DNA from: Mesobacillus foraminis
GTDB lineage: Bacteria; Bacillota; Bacilli; Bacillales; Cytobacillaceae
Assembly (NCBI RefSeq): GCF_004340465.1
Contig: NZ_SLVV01000003.1
Location: forward strand, 48,982 to 112,981
DNA: 64,000 bases
Reading direction: 5' to 3'
A program made the translations under genes and the position numbers. The notes below the pieces were generated by a model. The model was not told the DNA's origin, did not search any database, and saw only the letters and a program-made list of their open reading frames with translations. The first letter of the stretch is position 1; each line of letters opens with the position of its first letter. Below are positions 17,183 to 26,445 of the stretch, piece by piece.

Positions 17183-17983
17183 ATGAGCAGCTCTTGGCTT
17201 GGTTTGGAAGGTAAAGTAGCAATTGTGACCGGTGGGGCTTCTGGCATCGGATTAAATATTGTAAATGAATTACTTAGAAATGGGGCGAAGGTGGTAGTCG
17301 CTGACCTGTATGGGGAGGACGGACAGCAAGCGGATGGCTCCTACTTTGTTAGATGTGATGTGACCAAAAAGGAAAGTGTGGACCAGGCAGTTGCAACAGC
17401 GGTTGAGGTATTTGGTTCAGTAGACATTCTGGTCAACAATGCAGGTGTCAATCTTCCAAGGCTTTTGGTTGATGACAAAGGGGAAAGGCCGGAATACGAG
17501 TTAAGCGAAAGAGATTTCGACTTTATGGTGGCAGTGAATCAAAAAGGCCCATACCTTTTTGCGCAGGCTTCCGCCAAAGAAATGATCAAACAAAATAAGG
17601 GTGTTATTATAAATGTCTCTTCCGAAGCAGGGCAGGAAGGTTCTGCTGGACAAAGCTGTTATTCCGCGACAAAAGGGGCAGTGATTGCTTTTACGCGAGC
17701 TTGGGCGAAGGAATTGGGAAAACACAATATCCGCGTTGTTGCCATCGCACCAGGAATCATTGAAACAACAGGATTGAGGACGGATTCCTACAATGAGGCT
17801 TTGGCCTACACACGCGGCGTGACGGTAGATGGCCTGAACACAGATTACAGTAAATCCATTCCGCTTGGAAGAGAAGGCAAGCTGACGGAAATCGGCGATC
17901 TTGTTGCCTACCTGGCTTCAGATCGAGCTGGCTATATTACTGGTACGACTTTAAATATCTCAGGCGGAAAGTCCCGCGGTTAA
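17183..17983 (+). CDS. srlD: Sorbitol-6-phosphate 2-dehydrogenase (SDR family)
   Basis: A 266-residue classical short-chain dehydrogenase with the cofactor motif TGGASGIG (near residue 17), NNAGV, and the catalytic Ser-Tyr-Lys with YSATKG. As the first gene of an operon encoding a complete glucitol PTS and GutM, it most likely oxidises sorbitol-6-phosphate to fructose-6-phosphate with NAD. The start follows AGGAGGAATTG. Other polyol-phosphate specificities cannot be excluded from sequence alone. Confidence 0.85.
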   Translation: MSSSWLGLEGKVAIVTGGASGIGLNIVNELLRNGAKVVVADLYGEDGQQADGSYFVRCDVTKKESVDQAVATAVEVFGSVDILVNNAGVNLPRLLVDDKGERPEYELSERDFDFMVAVNQKGPYLFAQASAKEMIKQNKGVIINVSSEAGQEGSAGQSCYSATKGAVIAFTRAWAKELGKHNIRVVAIAPGIIETTGLRTDSYNEALAYTRGVTVDGLNTDYSKSIPLGREGKLTEIGDLVAYLASDRAGYITGTTLNISGGKSRG

Positions 17984-18132
17984 AAAACAGGACAGCATTT
18001 GAGACAGGTCAGACCTTAATGGATGTCAGCTCGGCAGGGAAAACTAGAGAAATCATGTTGTACATCTATCTGGACTTTTTCCCTGTAAACTTCAATTTCT
18101 ATGGCATTCGTTTTTTACGCAGAGGTGATGAA

Positions 18133-20070
18133 ATGTCTGAATTAATACTAGATGAAAGAATGGCTCGCATCCTGGAGTTAACACACAAGAAAAGCTATTG
18201 TTCTCTGGATTTTCTGGCCGAATCACTCGGTGTGAGCACGAGGACGGTACGTAATGATATTAAACAGCTGAACCATGATCTGGACGGAATTGCATCGTTA
18301 GTGAATGAAAAAGGGAAGGGATATCACCTGGAAGTCAGCGATGACGAGTTATTCCTCTCTTTACTTGACAAAAGCAGCGCCAGGAATGATTCAGTCAGTT
18401 CCTCCAAACACAGGATTGCATTCATTATCGACAAAATGATCAATAGTGATAAAACCTATACCCTGGATGACCTGGCTTTTGAGATGCATATTGGGAGAAC
18501 CACTCTTGTGAATGAATTGAAAAAAGCATCGGTCCCCCTGGGAACCTACAATCTTCTCATTCAGGGGAAGCCGAACAAGGGCATGGAGCTGTCCGGAAGG
18601 GAGCTTGATCTTCGATTCTTTATTCTCGACAATATCTATGACCTATTGTATGGCGATTATCCGGTCGATATCGATATTGTTGAAGAGATTGCGAACATCT
18701 CAGGCAGGCATGATTTTGATTCCTCCACTCAAGCCCGATTGATGGAGTTTATCACTGTGATGCTGGACCGCCTTTTAAAAGACCATCCCTTAAACGAGAT
18801 GGATGAAAAGCATCAAAAATTATTGAACAGCAACGATTATCAAATTGCACTGGAAATTGTAAACGCTATAGAGAAACTGCTGCCCATCAAAATACCTCAG
18901 CCTGAGATTTTGTTCATGACCATCCCAATTGCAGGGCGGCGTACACCTACCAATAATCGGACCATGGCGGAAATCACCATTACCAATGATGTAAAGCAGC
19001 TGCTGGAGCTCATTGTTGAACAGGTGGGATTCAATAAGGAAATTATCCAGGAGCATGAATCGTTTTTTAAGGATCTTCAATATCACCTGACTTTTATGCT
19101 TAACCGCCTGATGTTTGGTTTACGGCTGAAAAACCCGCTGCTCGCTGATGTAAAAGAGAAATACCCAGTCGCCTATAAAATGGCCGAGATCGCCGGGCAA
19201 GTGATTGAAAATCGATATGAGCTGAAAGCTTCGGAGGATGAGCTTGGATACCTGGCCTTCTATTTTGGAGTCTTTATTGCCCAAAGCAATGTCAAGGTGA
19301 AAAGGTTTCAAAAGGCCGCGGTCGTGTGCGGAACGGGAAGAGGAACGGCAAAATTGGTCGCGATTCAATTGGAGCGTGTTCTCAACCAGAATACTCAGAT
19401 TGACCTTTTTTCAGAAAAGGAGATCACTGAAGAGGTCCTGTCCCGATATGATATTGTCTTTTCGACGGTTACACTGCCGTTTGAAACAAGCGTACCATTC
19501 ATCACAATCAGTGAAATTTTTGATGAACAGAATGTGACAAGAGAAATTGAAAAAGTATCCTATTTGCAAAAGCTAAACATTAAAGACACCAAGGTTCATC
19601 AGTCCATTATCAATCATTTGATTCCTAAAGAGAAATTCTTTCTTTTAGACAGCTCGAAGGATTATCACGAAAATGTGAGAATCATGGTGGAGAGCCTGGT
19701 GGAACAGGGCTTCCTGGATGAAGGCTTTAAAGAACGCCTTAAGGAAAGAGAAATGAAAGGCTCCATGGTCTTCGATAACTATGTGGCTTTGCCTCACACT
19801 TTTAACCATCAGTCTCCTTCAATCGAGCTGGCATTGGGGGTCTTTCCTCAAAAAGTACTAGCGGACGGAAAGGAAGTCAAGCTCGTTTTCCTGCTTGGAT
19901 TGCCAGAGCAGCAAACGGACAACAATGAGCATCTGATCGTAAAAGTGTATGATGAAATTTTGCAAATCGCCAATGACCAGCAGCTGACGGACCAATTGGC
20001 CCGTGCCAGCAGCCATGAGGAGGCCAAACAGCTCCTTGAACAGGCCGTTTCGAAACGCAGCAGGGTATAA
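18133..20070 (+). CDS. BglG/PRD-family activator of the sorbitol operon (GutR/SrlR-like)
   Basis: A 645-residue PTS-regulated transcription factor: N-terminal HTH domains (a DeoR-like helix-turn-helix around LAESLGVSTRTVRNDI), two PRD domains (about 180-400), an EIIB-like domain with VVCGTGRGTAKLV, and a C-terminal EIIA domain with NYVALPHTF. It is organised like MtlR of this window but is clearly divergent in sequence. ATG 18133 has AGAGGTGATG upstream; an in-frame extension to 18019 has no ribosome binding site. It is placed between the dehydrogenase and GutM, so it probably activates this operon in response to sorbitol. Confidence 0.85.
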   Translation: MSELILDERMARILELTHKKSYCSLDFLAESLGVSTRTVRNDIKQLNHDLDGIASLVNEKGKGYHLEVSDDELFLSLLDKSSARNDSVSSSKHRIAFIIDKMINSDKTYTLDDLAFEMHIGRTTLVNELKKASVPLGTYNLLIQGKPNKGMELSGRELDLRFFILDNIYDLLYGDYPVDIDIVEEIANISGRHDFDSSTQARLMEFITVMLDRLLKDHPLNEMDEKHQKLLNSNDYQIALEIVNAIEKLLPIKIPQPEILFMTIPIAGRRTPTNNRTMAEITITNDVKQLLELIVEQVGFNKEIIQEHESFFKDLQYHLTFMLNRLMFGLRLKNPLLADVKEKYPVAYKMAEIAGQVIENRYELKASEDELGYLAFYFGVFIAQSNVKVKRFQKAAVVCGTGRGTAKLVAIQLERVLNQNTQIDLFSEKEITEEVLSRYDIVFSTVTLPFETSVPFITISEIFDEQNVTREIEKVSYLQKLNIKDTKVHQSIINHLIPKEKFFLLDSSKDYHENVRIMVESLVEQGFLDEGFKERLKEREMKGSMVFDNYVALPHTFNHQSPSIELALGVFPQKVLADGKEVKLVFLLGLPEQQTDNNEHLIVKVYDEILQIANDQQLTDQLARASSHEEAKQLLEQAVSKRSRV

Positions 20071-20246
20071 GGATCCATACGAGGCTGACTATCTTTAATG
20101 GATTTTTTTGACAGCGTTTGCGGTGCAATTGAGCACGGATGGCCTGATCTAACTATTTGCCAGCTATGCCAGGCAGATGTTTAACACTGCTGAAACTGGT
20201 CCTTATTTTACACACCATCACAAACAGAATGAAAAGGGATGAAGAG

Positions 20247-20672
20247 ATGATTGTCTATTTAATTATCTTAATCGGTGCAGCCTGGCTTGTGCAGAGTATA
20301 CTTGGTTTCGTTCAAATCAGGCATTTTAATAAAAAATATGCCGAAATGAGGGCGCTTGGACGGGTGGCAATCGGAAAACGGACTGGGATGTTCCGTGCAG
20401 GCACGGTCGTCATGTTTTGCATCGATAAAAGGAATAAAATTTTAAAAGCAGCAAAAATGCAGGGCGTCACCGTTTTCTCCCGTGTGAGGGAGCTAAAAGG
20501 CTTTGAAGGGAAATATCTATTGAAAATTTCTGAAGAGGACTTTAAAGGTGTGGACAAGCTGACAAGGCTGGCCATTACAGACGCCCTAAGAAGCTATGAC
20601 ATCATTTCAAAAGGCGGGGAGCTCCAGGTCAAAAAAGGCTGGATTGATTATTTAATTCCTAGTAAGAAATAA
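20247..20672 (+). CDS. gutM: Glucitol operon activator GutM
   Basis: A 141-residue protein with one N-terminal membrane helix (MIVYLIILIGAAWLVQSI) and a soluble GutM domain. GutM is known as an accessory activator of the E. coli gut operon and recurs with glucitol PTS genes in Firmicutes. ATG 20247 follows AAAAGGGATG; upstream in-frame starts (from 20157) lack a ribosome binding site. It lies 15 bp before the IIC gene. Confidence 0.85.
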   Translation: MIVYLIILIGAAWLVQSILGFVQIRHFNKKYAEMRALGRVAIGKRTGMFRAGTVVMFCIDKRNKILKAAKMQGVTVFSRVRELKGFEGKYLLKISEEDFKGVDKLTRLAITDALRSYDIISKGGELQVKKGWIDYLIPSKK

Positions 20673-20687
20673 GAAAAGGGTGAAATC

Positions 20688-21233
20688 ATGAATATCGTTA
20701 TTAAATTTGCTGAAAAATTTATGGATTTATTTAGGCATGGCGGCGAGGTATTCGTTAACCTGGTCACCGATATTGTACCGCTCCTGATAATGTTATTGGT
20801 AGCGATGAACGCTCTTGTCCGCCTGGTAGGGGAACAAAGGGTTGAAAGGCTTGCAAGAAAATCCGGGAAGAATGCCTTCACCAGATATTTTGTCTTGCCC
20901 GTCATCGGAACATTCGTCCTGGCAAACCCAATGACACTGTCGCTTGGCCGGTTTTTGCCGGAGAAATACAAACCAAGCTACTATGCAGCGGCCTCCTATT
21001 CCTGCCATACACACAATGGATTGTTCCCGCATGTAAACCCTGGCGAGCTGTTCGTGTTCCTCGGAATATCCGCCGGGATCACGACGCTGGGACATGATGT
21101 AACAGAGCTGGCTCTCCGCTACTTCCTGGTCGGGGTTGTGACCAACTTCCTAAGAGGCTGGGTGACGGATTTAACAACAGCATATGTCGCTAAACAGCAA
21201 AATGTAAAATTGAAAGACACAGTCCAATTATAG
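20688..21233 (+). CDS. srlA: PTS glucitol/sorbitol transporter subunit IIC
   Basis: A 181-residue membrane subunit of the glucitol PTS. It has several hydrophobic helices and the family motif [20 protein letters not shown]. Together with the membrane part of the next gene product it forms the sorbitol channel. Length matches the family (about 180). The stop is directly followed by the next gene's ribosome binding site, AGGTGG. Confidence 0.9.
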   Translation: MNIVIKFAEKFMDLFRHGGEVFVNLVTDIVPLLIMLLVAMNALVRLVGEQRVERLARKSGKNAFTRYFVLPVIGTFVLANPMTLSLGRFLPEKYKPSYYAAASYSCHTHNGLFPHVNPGELFVFLGISAGITTLGHDVTELALRYFLVGVVTNFLRGWVTDLTTAYVAKQQNVKLKDTVQL

Positions 21234-21245
21234 GTGGTGAAAGCT

Positions 21246-22271
21246 ATGACAACCATGACAAAATTCCAATCAATTAAAATTTCAAAAGGTCCCGGCGGGT
21301 TTGGCGGTCCTTTAGTCATCTCTCCAACAGAGGAGAAGAATAAAGTCGTTTATATAACAGGCGGCCAACGGCCCGACATTGCAGAGAAGATCGCTGAACT
21401 GACTGGCTGCGAGCTGGTTGATGGCTTTAAAACAACCGTTCCTGAAAAAGAGATGGCTTGTGTCATCATCGACTGTGGCGGAACCCTTCGCTGTGGCCTG
21501 TATCCCCAGAAGCGGATTCCTACGATCAACATCATGCCTACAGGACAAAGCGGCCCACTGGCAAAACATATTACGGAAGACATCTACGTCTCTGGCGTCA
21601 AAGTGGACAATATTCAATTGGCAGAAGGCGCTGCTGCTCCTCAGCCGGCTGCTGCAAAAGCAATCCAGCCGGAAAACAAGCAGGAAAGCAAGCCGGAAGG
21701 GAAGTACAGCACAAAAAAGAAAATCAGTGAACAAACACAGCCGAAGGGATTCATGGCAAGAGTCGGAATGGCTATGGGTTCTGTCACAAGTGTCTTTTAC
21801 CAGGCTGGCCGTGACGCAATTGATACGGTCATCAAAACGATTCTCCCATTTATGGCGTTTGTTGCCATGCTGATCGGGATTATCCTTGAGTCTGGCATTG
21901 GGGATGTCTTTGCGAAAATCCTGTCCCCGTTTGCAGGCAACATTTGGGGACTAATGGTCATTGCCCTTGTATGTTCGTTCCCGCTCCTGTCCCCATTCCT
22001 GGGACCTGGCGCCGTTATTGCCCAGGTGGTTGGAACGCTGATCGGGGTGGAAATCGGCAAGGGGAACATTCCTGCACACCTTGCATTGCCGGCCTTGTTT
22101 GCCATCAATGCCCAGGCTTCAGCCGATTTTGTCCCGGTAGGATTGGGCCTTGCGGAGGCAGAGGTTGAAACCGTAGAAGTAGGGGTTCCATCCGTCCTGT
22201 ATTCGAGGTTCCTGACAGGTGCGCCGACCGTCTTTATCGCATGGCTGGCAAGCTTTGGACTATACGATTAA
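21246..22271 (+). CDS. srlE: PTS glucitol/sorbitol transporter subunit IIB (IIBC)
   Basis: A 341-residue subunit that carries the phosphorylated cysteine of the sorbitol PTS. The N-terminal IIB part contains [15 protein letters not shown] charged, alanine-rich linker (about 120-170) leads to a C-terminal membrane domain (about 185-341). ATG 21246 is chosen because AGGTGG ends eight bases upstream; the in-frame GTG at 21234 overlaps that site. Confidence 0.9.
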   Translation: MTTMTKFQSIKISKGPGGFGGPLVISPTEEKNKVVYITGGQRPDIAEKIAELTGCELVDGFKTTVPEKEMACVIIDCGGTLRCGLYPQKRIPTINIMPTGQSGPLAKHITEDIYVSGVKVDNIQLAEGAAAPQPAAAKAIQPENKQESKPEGKYSTKKKISEQTQPKGFMARVGMAMGSVTSVFYQAGRDAIDTVIKTILPFMAFVAMLIGIILESGIGDVFAKILSPFAGNIWGLMVIALVCSFPLLSPFLGPGAVIAQVVGTLIGVEIGKGNIPAHLALPALFAINAQASADFVPVGLGLAEAEVETVEVGVPSVLYSRFLTGAPTVFIAWLASFGLYD

Positions 22272-22319
22272 TTTCTCATCCAGCATGATTTTAAATCTAG
22301 AAATAAAGGGGATTTCACG

Positions 22320-22682
22320 ATGTTAAAATATGAAACAAAAATTAATACCATTGGACCGTCTGTGTCCGATTTCCTTGGTGAAAAAATGCTGATCCTTTTT
22401 GGTGAAAACGCTCCAGCCGAGTTAGCAGAATTTTGCCTGTTGATTGATGTTAACGATGTTAATGGAGAAATCCAGCCTGGTGATATACTTCAAATCGGTG
22501 AAAAAGCCTATAAAATCACGGCGGTAGGGGATGCGGTAAAGAAAAATTTAACCTCCCTCGGACATATCACGCTGAAATTTGACGGATCGCAGACACCTGA
22601 GCTTCCAGGTTCGCTTTATCTGGAGGATGCTGAAATTGGGGAAGTTCAGACAGGGGATAAGATTCAGGTTTTAACTAAATAA
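22320..22682 (+). CDS. srlB: PTS glucitol/sorbitol transporter subunit IIA
   Basis: A 120-residue IIA component that passes phosphate from HPr to the IIB subunit. It has the compact beta-rich form of the family, with ILFGENAPAELAEFC and the GDAVKKNLTSLGHITLKFDG segment, where GH is the expected phosphohistidine region. A leaky-looking terminator separates it from the aldolase gene. Confidence 0.88.
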   Translation: MLKYETKINTIGPSVSDFLGEKMLILFGENAPAELAEFCLLIDVNDVNGEIQPGDILQIGEKAYKITAVGDAVKKNLTSLGHITLKFDGSQTPELPGSLYLEDAEIGEVQTGDKIQVLTK

Positions 22683-22689
22683 AAATTAA

Positions 22690-22745
22690 AAAAAGCTTAA
22701 CGATTGTCTTCTATAAAAGAAGCCACAGGAGTTAAGCTTTTTATT
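22690..22745 (+). terminator. Hairpin between srlB and the aldolase gene
   Basis: AAAAAGCTTAAC pairs with GTTAAGCTTTTT around an inner CTTCT/AGAAG stem, ending TTTATTTT. It sits 18 bp before the next start, so read-through is probably how the aldolase gene is expressed, unless it has its own promoter. Confidence 0.65.
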
Positions 22746-22763
22746 TTAAAAGAGGTGTGAGAG

Positions 22764-23447
22764 ATGAAGATTGTCATTGATTCAGCAAACGCAGAAAAAA
22801 TAAGACAGTTGAATAAGTATTTTCCGATTGATGGAGTCACTACCAACCCCAGCATAATTGTAAAAGAAAAAAAGCCGTTCCTCCCACTGCTGCAGGAAAT
22901 CAGGGGTGTGATTGGGGACGAAAAGGAACTGTTTGTCCAGGCGGTGGCCGACGAAGCAGAAGAAATCGTCGAAGAGGCTTGCGGGATCACCAAGGCATTG
23001 GCCGGGCCAGTTTTAATAAAAGTTCCTGTAACAGCAGAAGGAATAAAAGCGATTAAGCTTTTGAAAGAGAAAGGGGTCCGCACGTTGGCGACCACTGTGT
23101 ATACCCCGATGAGTGCCTTTGTGGCGGCGAAGGCCGGAGCTGAGTATGTGGCACCCTATGTAAACCGGATTGATAATCTCACAGGCAATGGGGTTCAGGT
23201 CGTAGAGGATATCACCAGGATTTTTACTGCCCACAGACTTCCCTGCAAGGTATTGGCAGCAAGCTTCAAAAACGTACAGCAATTGCACCAGGTGTGTTTG
23301 TCCGGGGCGCATGGCATTACGGCTGCACCTGAATTGATACAGGGACTGATTGAGCATCCCTCCGTTGCATCTGATGTCCAGAAATTCAAAGAGGAGTGGA
23401 TGGAGCAATACGGGAAAGTAAGCACGGATCTCCTTTCCGTATTGTGA
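22764..23447 (+). CDS. fsa: Fructose-6-phosphate aldolase-type transaldolase family protein
   Basis: A 227-residue member of the small transaldolase/fructose-6-phosphate aldolase family. The Schiff-base lysine is Lys86 in LIKVPVT. Gln59 and the tyrosine of APYVNRID (Tyr132) match residues that separate true fructose-6-phosphate aldolases from transaldolases, which carry Glu and Phe there (family knowledge). The enzyme would split fructose-6-phosphate, the product of sorbitol oxidation, into glyceraldehyde-3-phosphate and dihydroxyacetone. The start follows AAGAGGTGTG. A transaldolase activity remains possible. Confidence 0.8.
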   Translation: MKIVIDSANAEKIRQLNKYFPIDGVTTNPSIIVKEKKPFLPLLQEIRGVIGDEKELFVQAVADEAEEIVEEACGITKALAGPVLIKVPVTAEGIKAIKLLKEKGVRTLATTVYTPMSAFVAAKAGAEYVAPYVNRIDNLTGNGVQVVEDITRIFTAHRLPCKVLAASFKNVQQLHQVCLSGAHGITAAPELIQGLIEHPSVASDVQKFKEEWMEQYGKVSTDLLSVL

Positions 23448-23478
23448 GTTGAATACCTCCATGGCAATAGTAAGTGCG

Positions 23479-23640
23479 GAGTTCCCATTCGGTCCCGACG
23501 CTAGTGAGAAGGAATAATCCTGTCTGAATTGGGCGTCCTTCAGGGTGGATACCAGGAAACAGGGAACCGTGTAAAACTTAGGTGCCATTCGGACTCGATG
23601 CCAAAGAATGGGTATCTTCCAGTCTAAATACCATAGCCTC
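23479..23640. repeat. Two-copy ~100-bp intergenic repeat
   Basis: CCATTCGGNCYCGAYGC recurs at 23485 and 23585, exactly 100 bp apart. Each copy is followed by a diverged GAAT..GGG..CTTCC stretch. No gene is seen in 23448-23753. Confidence 0.5.
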
Positions 23641-23725
23641 AAATAAGACCTGAATCCTGTCTTCAAATCCTAAAAAGCTACGCTAAAAAAACCCTAATGA
23701 AACACGCCAAATAGTTGGCCCCACC

Positions 23726-23755
23726 AAAAAAAAGCTGCCATTCAGGCAGCTTTTT
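23726..23755. terminator. Bidirectional terminator
   Basis: AAAGCTGCC-ATTCA-GGCAGCTTT is flanked by A-run and T-run. It ends the TetR gene on the minus strand and probably plus-strand transcription too. Confidence 0.8.
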
Positions 23756-24626
23756 ATGTGGTCTTCAAATAATACCAAATCATATTGGTAAAGGTGTGAA
23801 CCTGTGACTCTGCAGAAGTGTCAGTAAAGGATTGCTGCAATGGTTTTAGCAATGGCTGCAGGACTATTTTTCGGATGCGCACTCGCTGCAATTCACTTTT
23901 AATGGCGTCAAACAGGTCCTGCTGCTCCTCATTGAATGAGTAATTCTGCTGGAGTTTATCTGCGAATTCCATGATCTCAGGAAGGGTTTTGATATTTTTA
24001 TCGACGTTTGACCGCAATAAATCGACCGCAGTGTAATTGAGCATCAAGCCGCCATTCTGTTTCATCTGCGGGATGATTAATTCTAAATAGGACAGGATCA
24101 CAGACACTAAATGCTTCAGGGAATAGGTGCTGTTTGTAATTCGCAGCGTGAACAGGATGTGCTGGAGCATGCCATAAAACAGGATGGCTCCTTCAAAGGC
24201 AAATTCCCGTATGTCTTCTCCCATAATCTCAATCAGCCGGTTGGTCAGCCAGTCCAATTCATAGACCCGGTGCTGGAGGACCAGTTTTTTCAGGTCCGTT
24301 TCATTTGAAAATAAAATCGCCTCAAACAGGGCATGCAGATTTCGTTCCTCGTTCAGCCTCATTAAAATGGTGATCTGGTCGATGAAAACTTCCCGGTCCT
24401 GCGTGTCCTTTCCAATTTGCAGGGCGATCCGCTGCTGACTGGCGTCATAGCGGAGGATTTCCAATATATCGGCAACACAGTCATTTTTAGATGAGAAATA
24501 ATTGTAAAAGGTTCCTTTGGAGATGTTCGCCTTTTCAATGATTTCCTGAATGGAGGTTTGCTGGATTCCTTTTTCGGTAAACAGCTTTAGCGCAATGTCG
24601 GCTACTTTCCTTTTTCGATTATTCAT
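23754..24626 (-). CDS. TetR-family transcriptional repressor
   Basis: A 290-residue regulator with an N-terminal TetR helix-turn-helix (about 1-60, including TSIQEIIEKANISKGTFYNY) and a longer than usual C-terminal ligand-binding region. It is divergent from an adjacent DHA2-type efflux gene and probably represses it, as LmrA represses lmrB in B. subtilis. The start follows AGGAGGACGGC. The 157-bp divergent region carries a matching palindrome. Confidence 0.85.
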   Translation of the reverse strand: MNNRKRKVADIALKLFTEKGIQQTSIQEIIEKANISKGTFYNYFSSKNDCVADILEILRYDASQQRIALQIGKDTQDREVFIDQITILMRLNEERNLHALFEAILFSNETDLKKLVLQHRVYELDWLTNRLIEIMGEDIREFAFEGAILFYGMLQHILFTLRITNSTYSLKHLVSVILSYLELIIPQMKQNGGLMLNYTAVDLLRSNVDKNIKTLPEIMEFADKLQQNYSFNEEQQDLFDAIKSELQRVRIRKIVLQPLLKPLQQSFTDTSAESQVHTFTNMIWYYLKTT

Positions 24627-24686
24627 GCCGTCCTCCTGATCTTTTTATAGGATTAGTATAATTTTCTTGCACTGGAAATACAATGG

Positions 24687-24705
24687 TTTGTACCTTTGGT
24701 ATAAA
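24687..24705. promoter_or_regulatory. Candidate TetR operator in the divergent region
   Basis: TTTGTACC-TTT-GGTATAAA is a near-perfect inverted repeat (7 of 8 per arm). GGTATAAA recurs at 24729-24736. The site lies between a forward promoter (TTGATT 24710-24715, 17 bp, TAAAAT 24733-24738) and a reverse promoter (TTGTAT, 17 bp, TATACT), so one dimer could control both genes. Confidence 0.5.
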
Positions 24706-24783
24706 ATTATTGATTTAATTGAACGGTGGGTATAAAATATATCAGTAATGAAAACTTAATAACAGAAAAAGGGATGAGGAAAC

Positions 24784-26295
24784 ATGGATTCCAGTTTACA
24801 AGCTAAAAAAACTCCGTATCTTATGATTGCGATTTTATTCGTCGGAGCGTTTGTGTCATTTTTAAATAACTCGCTGCTAAACGTAGCATTGCCATCGATT
24901 ATGGTCGATTTAGAAATAAAGGATTATTCCACTGTCCAGTGGCTCTCAACCGGCTACATGCTGGTCAGCGGGGTACTGGTTCCGGCCTCAGCCTTTTTGC
25001 TGACACGCTTTTCCAATCGGGGGTTATTCATTACCTCGATGGTCATCTTTACTTTAGGTACCGCCCTGGCAGCTTTTGCACCAAACTTCGGTGTACTGCT
25101 CACTGGACGCATGGTCCAGGCGGCAGGTTCAGCAGTCATGGGACCTTTGCTGATGAACGTCATGCTGGTCAGTTTTCCGCGTGAAAAACGCGGTGCTGCC
25201 ATGGGCATCTTTGGCCTCGTCATGATTACGGCGCCGGCCATCGGTCCGACGTTGTCCGGCTACATTGTCCAGTACCACGACTGGCGTGTCCTTTTCGAAA
25301 TGATCCTGCCGCTTGCCGTGATCAGTGTGATCCTGGCGGTCTGGAAGCTTGACAATGTAATGGAGCAAAACAAAAATGCCACCCTTGATTATTTGTCTGT
25401 GATTTTATCCTGCCTGGGATTTGGCGGCTTGCTGTACGGATGCAGTTCCGCAAGCTCGGACGGCTGGACTGACGGTTTTGTGCTGACGTCACTCATTGTT
25501 GGGGGCATCGCCCTGATTGCCTTCATCATTCGTCAGTTAAAAATGGAAAAACCACTGCTGGATTTAACCGTTTATAAGTATCCGATGTTTGCACTAGGAT
25601 CAATCATTGCCATTGTCAATGCAGTGGCCATGTTCTCTGGAATGATTTTAACGCCTGCGTATGTTCAAAGTGTAAGGGGCATTTCACCTTTGGACTCAGG
25701 CTTAATGATGCTGCCGGGGGCAGTTATCATGGGGATTATGTCTCCAATAACAGGAAAGCTGTTCGATAAGATGGGCCCTCGAATCTTGGGAGTAGTTGGT
25801 CTTGCGATTACCGCGATCTCAACCTACATGCTGGCTCACCTGCAGCTGGATTCAAGCTACGCCTATATTATCCTGGTTTATACTTTGCGCATGTTCGGGA
25901 TGTCCATGGTCATGATGCCGATCATGACAAATGGCTTAAACCAATTGCCAACTCGTCTAAACCCGCACGGCACAGCAATCAACAATACTGCACAGCAGGT
26001 TTCGGGTTCAATCGGTACAGCGATTTTGGTTACCATCATGAACTCCGTAACAAAATCAGAGGCAGAGAGCTTAATGTCAGGTGTGGATCCAACCACCATG
26101 ACAGAGGCCTCCACAGCCGCTTTAACCCAGCAGGCATTGCTGTCCGGAATTCAGTATTCCTTCTACGTAACATTTGCCATCAACATCATTGTGCTCATCA
26201 TGGCGATATTTGTTAAACGTGTGGATACAAGTGCTGAAGCCGTAAGCAAGCTGGAAAACGAAGGCAGTGCTTCAACCAAGCCTGTATCTGTTTAA
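24784..26295 (+). CDS. DHA2-family MFS multidrug transporter
   Basis: A 503-residue major facilitator with the hydrophobicity of a 14-helix drug:H+ antiporter. The helix-1 motif LNVALPSIMVDL and the GPTLSGYIVQ..WR segment (motif C region) are typical of the EmrB/QacA/LmrB group. The divergent TetR gene suggests drug-inducible efflux. The drug itself cannot be told from sequence. It ends at a strong terminator. Confidence 0.88.
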   Translation: MDSSLQAKKTPYLMIAILFVGAFVSFLNNSLLNVALPSIMVDLEIKDYSTVQWLSTGYMLVSGVLVPASAFLLTRFSNRGLFITSMVIFTLGTALAAFAPNFGVLLTGRMVQAAGSAVMGPLLMNVMLVSFPREKRGAAMGIFGLVMITAPAIGPTLSGYIVQYHDWRVLFEMILPLAVISVILAVWKLDNVMEQNKNATLDYLSVILSCLGFGGLLYGCSSASSDGWTDGFVLTSLIVGGIALIAFIIRQLKMEKPLLDLTVYKYPMFALGSIIAIVNAVAMFSGMILTPAYVQSVRGISPLDSGLMMLPGAVIMGIMSPITGKLFDKMGPRILGVVGLAITAISTYMLAHLQLDSSYAYIILVYTLRMFGMSMVMMPIMTNGLNQLPTRLNPHGTAINNTAQQVSGSIGTAILVTIMNSVTKSEAESLMSGVDPTTMTEASTAALTQQALLSGIQYSFYVTFAINIIVLIMAIFVKRVDTSAEAVSKLENEGSASTKPVSV

Positions 26296-26298
26296 TAG

Positions 26299-26341
26299 AA
26301 AAAGGTTCGATGACGGGGGAATAGGTCATCGAACCTTTTTT
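26299..26341 (+). terminator. Terminator of the MFS gene
   Basis: AAAAGGTTCGATGAC pairs with GTCATCGAACCTTTTTT. Confidence 0.85.
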
Positions 26342-26405
26342 CTTTATATAGGAGGATATTATCCTAATTTCCCTAAACGGTTTTAGGTAGCCTTTTTACC
26401 ATGTA

Positions 26406-26439
26406 AATTAAAAAGCCCTTGCCAGGGAGGCAAGGGGCA
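26406..26439 (-). terminator. Terminator of the SurA-like gene
   Basis: On the minus strand GCCCCTTGCCT-CCCT-GGCAAGGGC is followed by TTTTTAATTT, directly after the stop of the lipoprotein gene. Confidence 0.75.
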
Positions 26440-26445
26440 CGAAAA

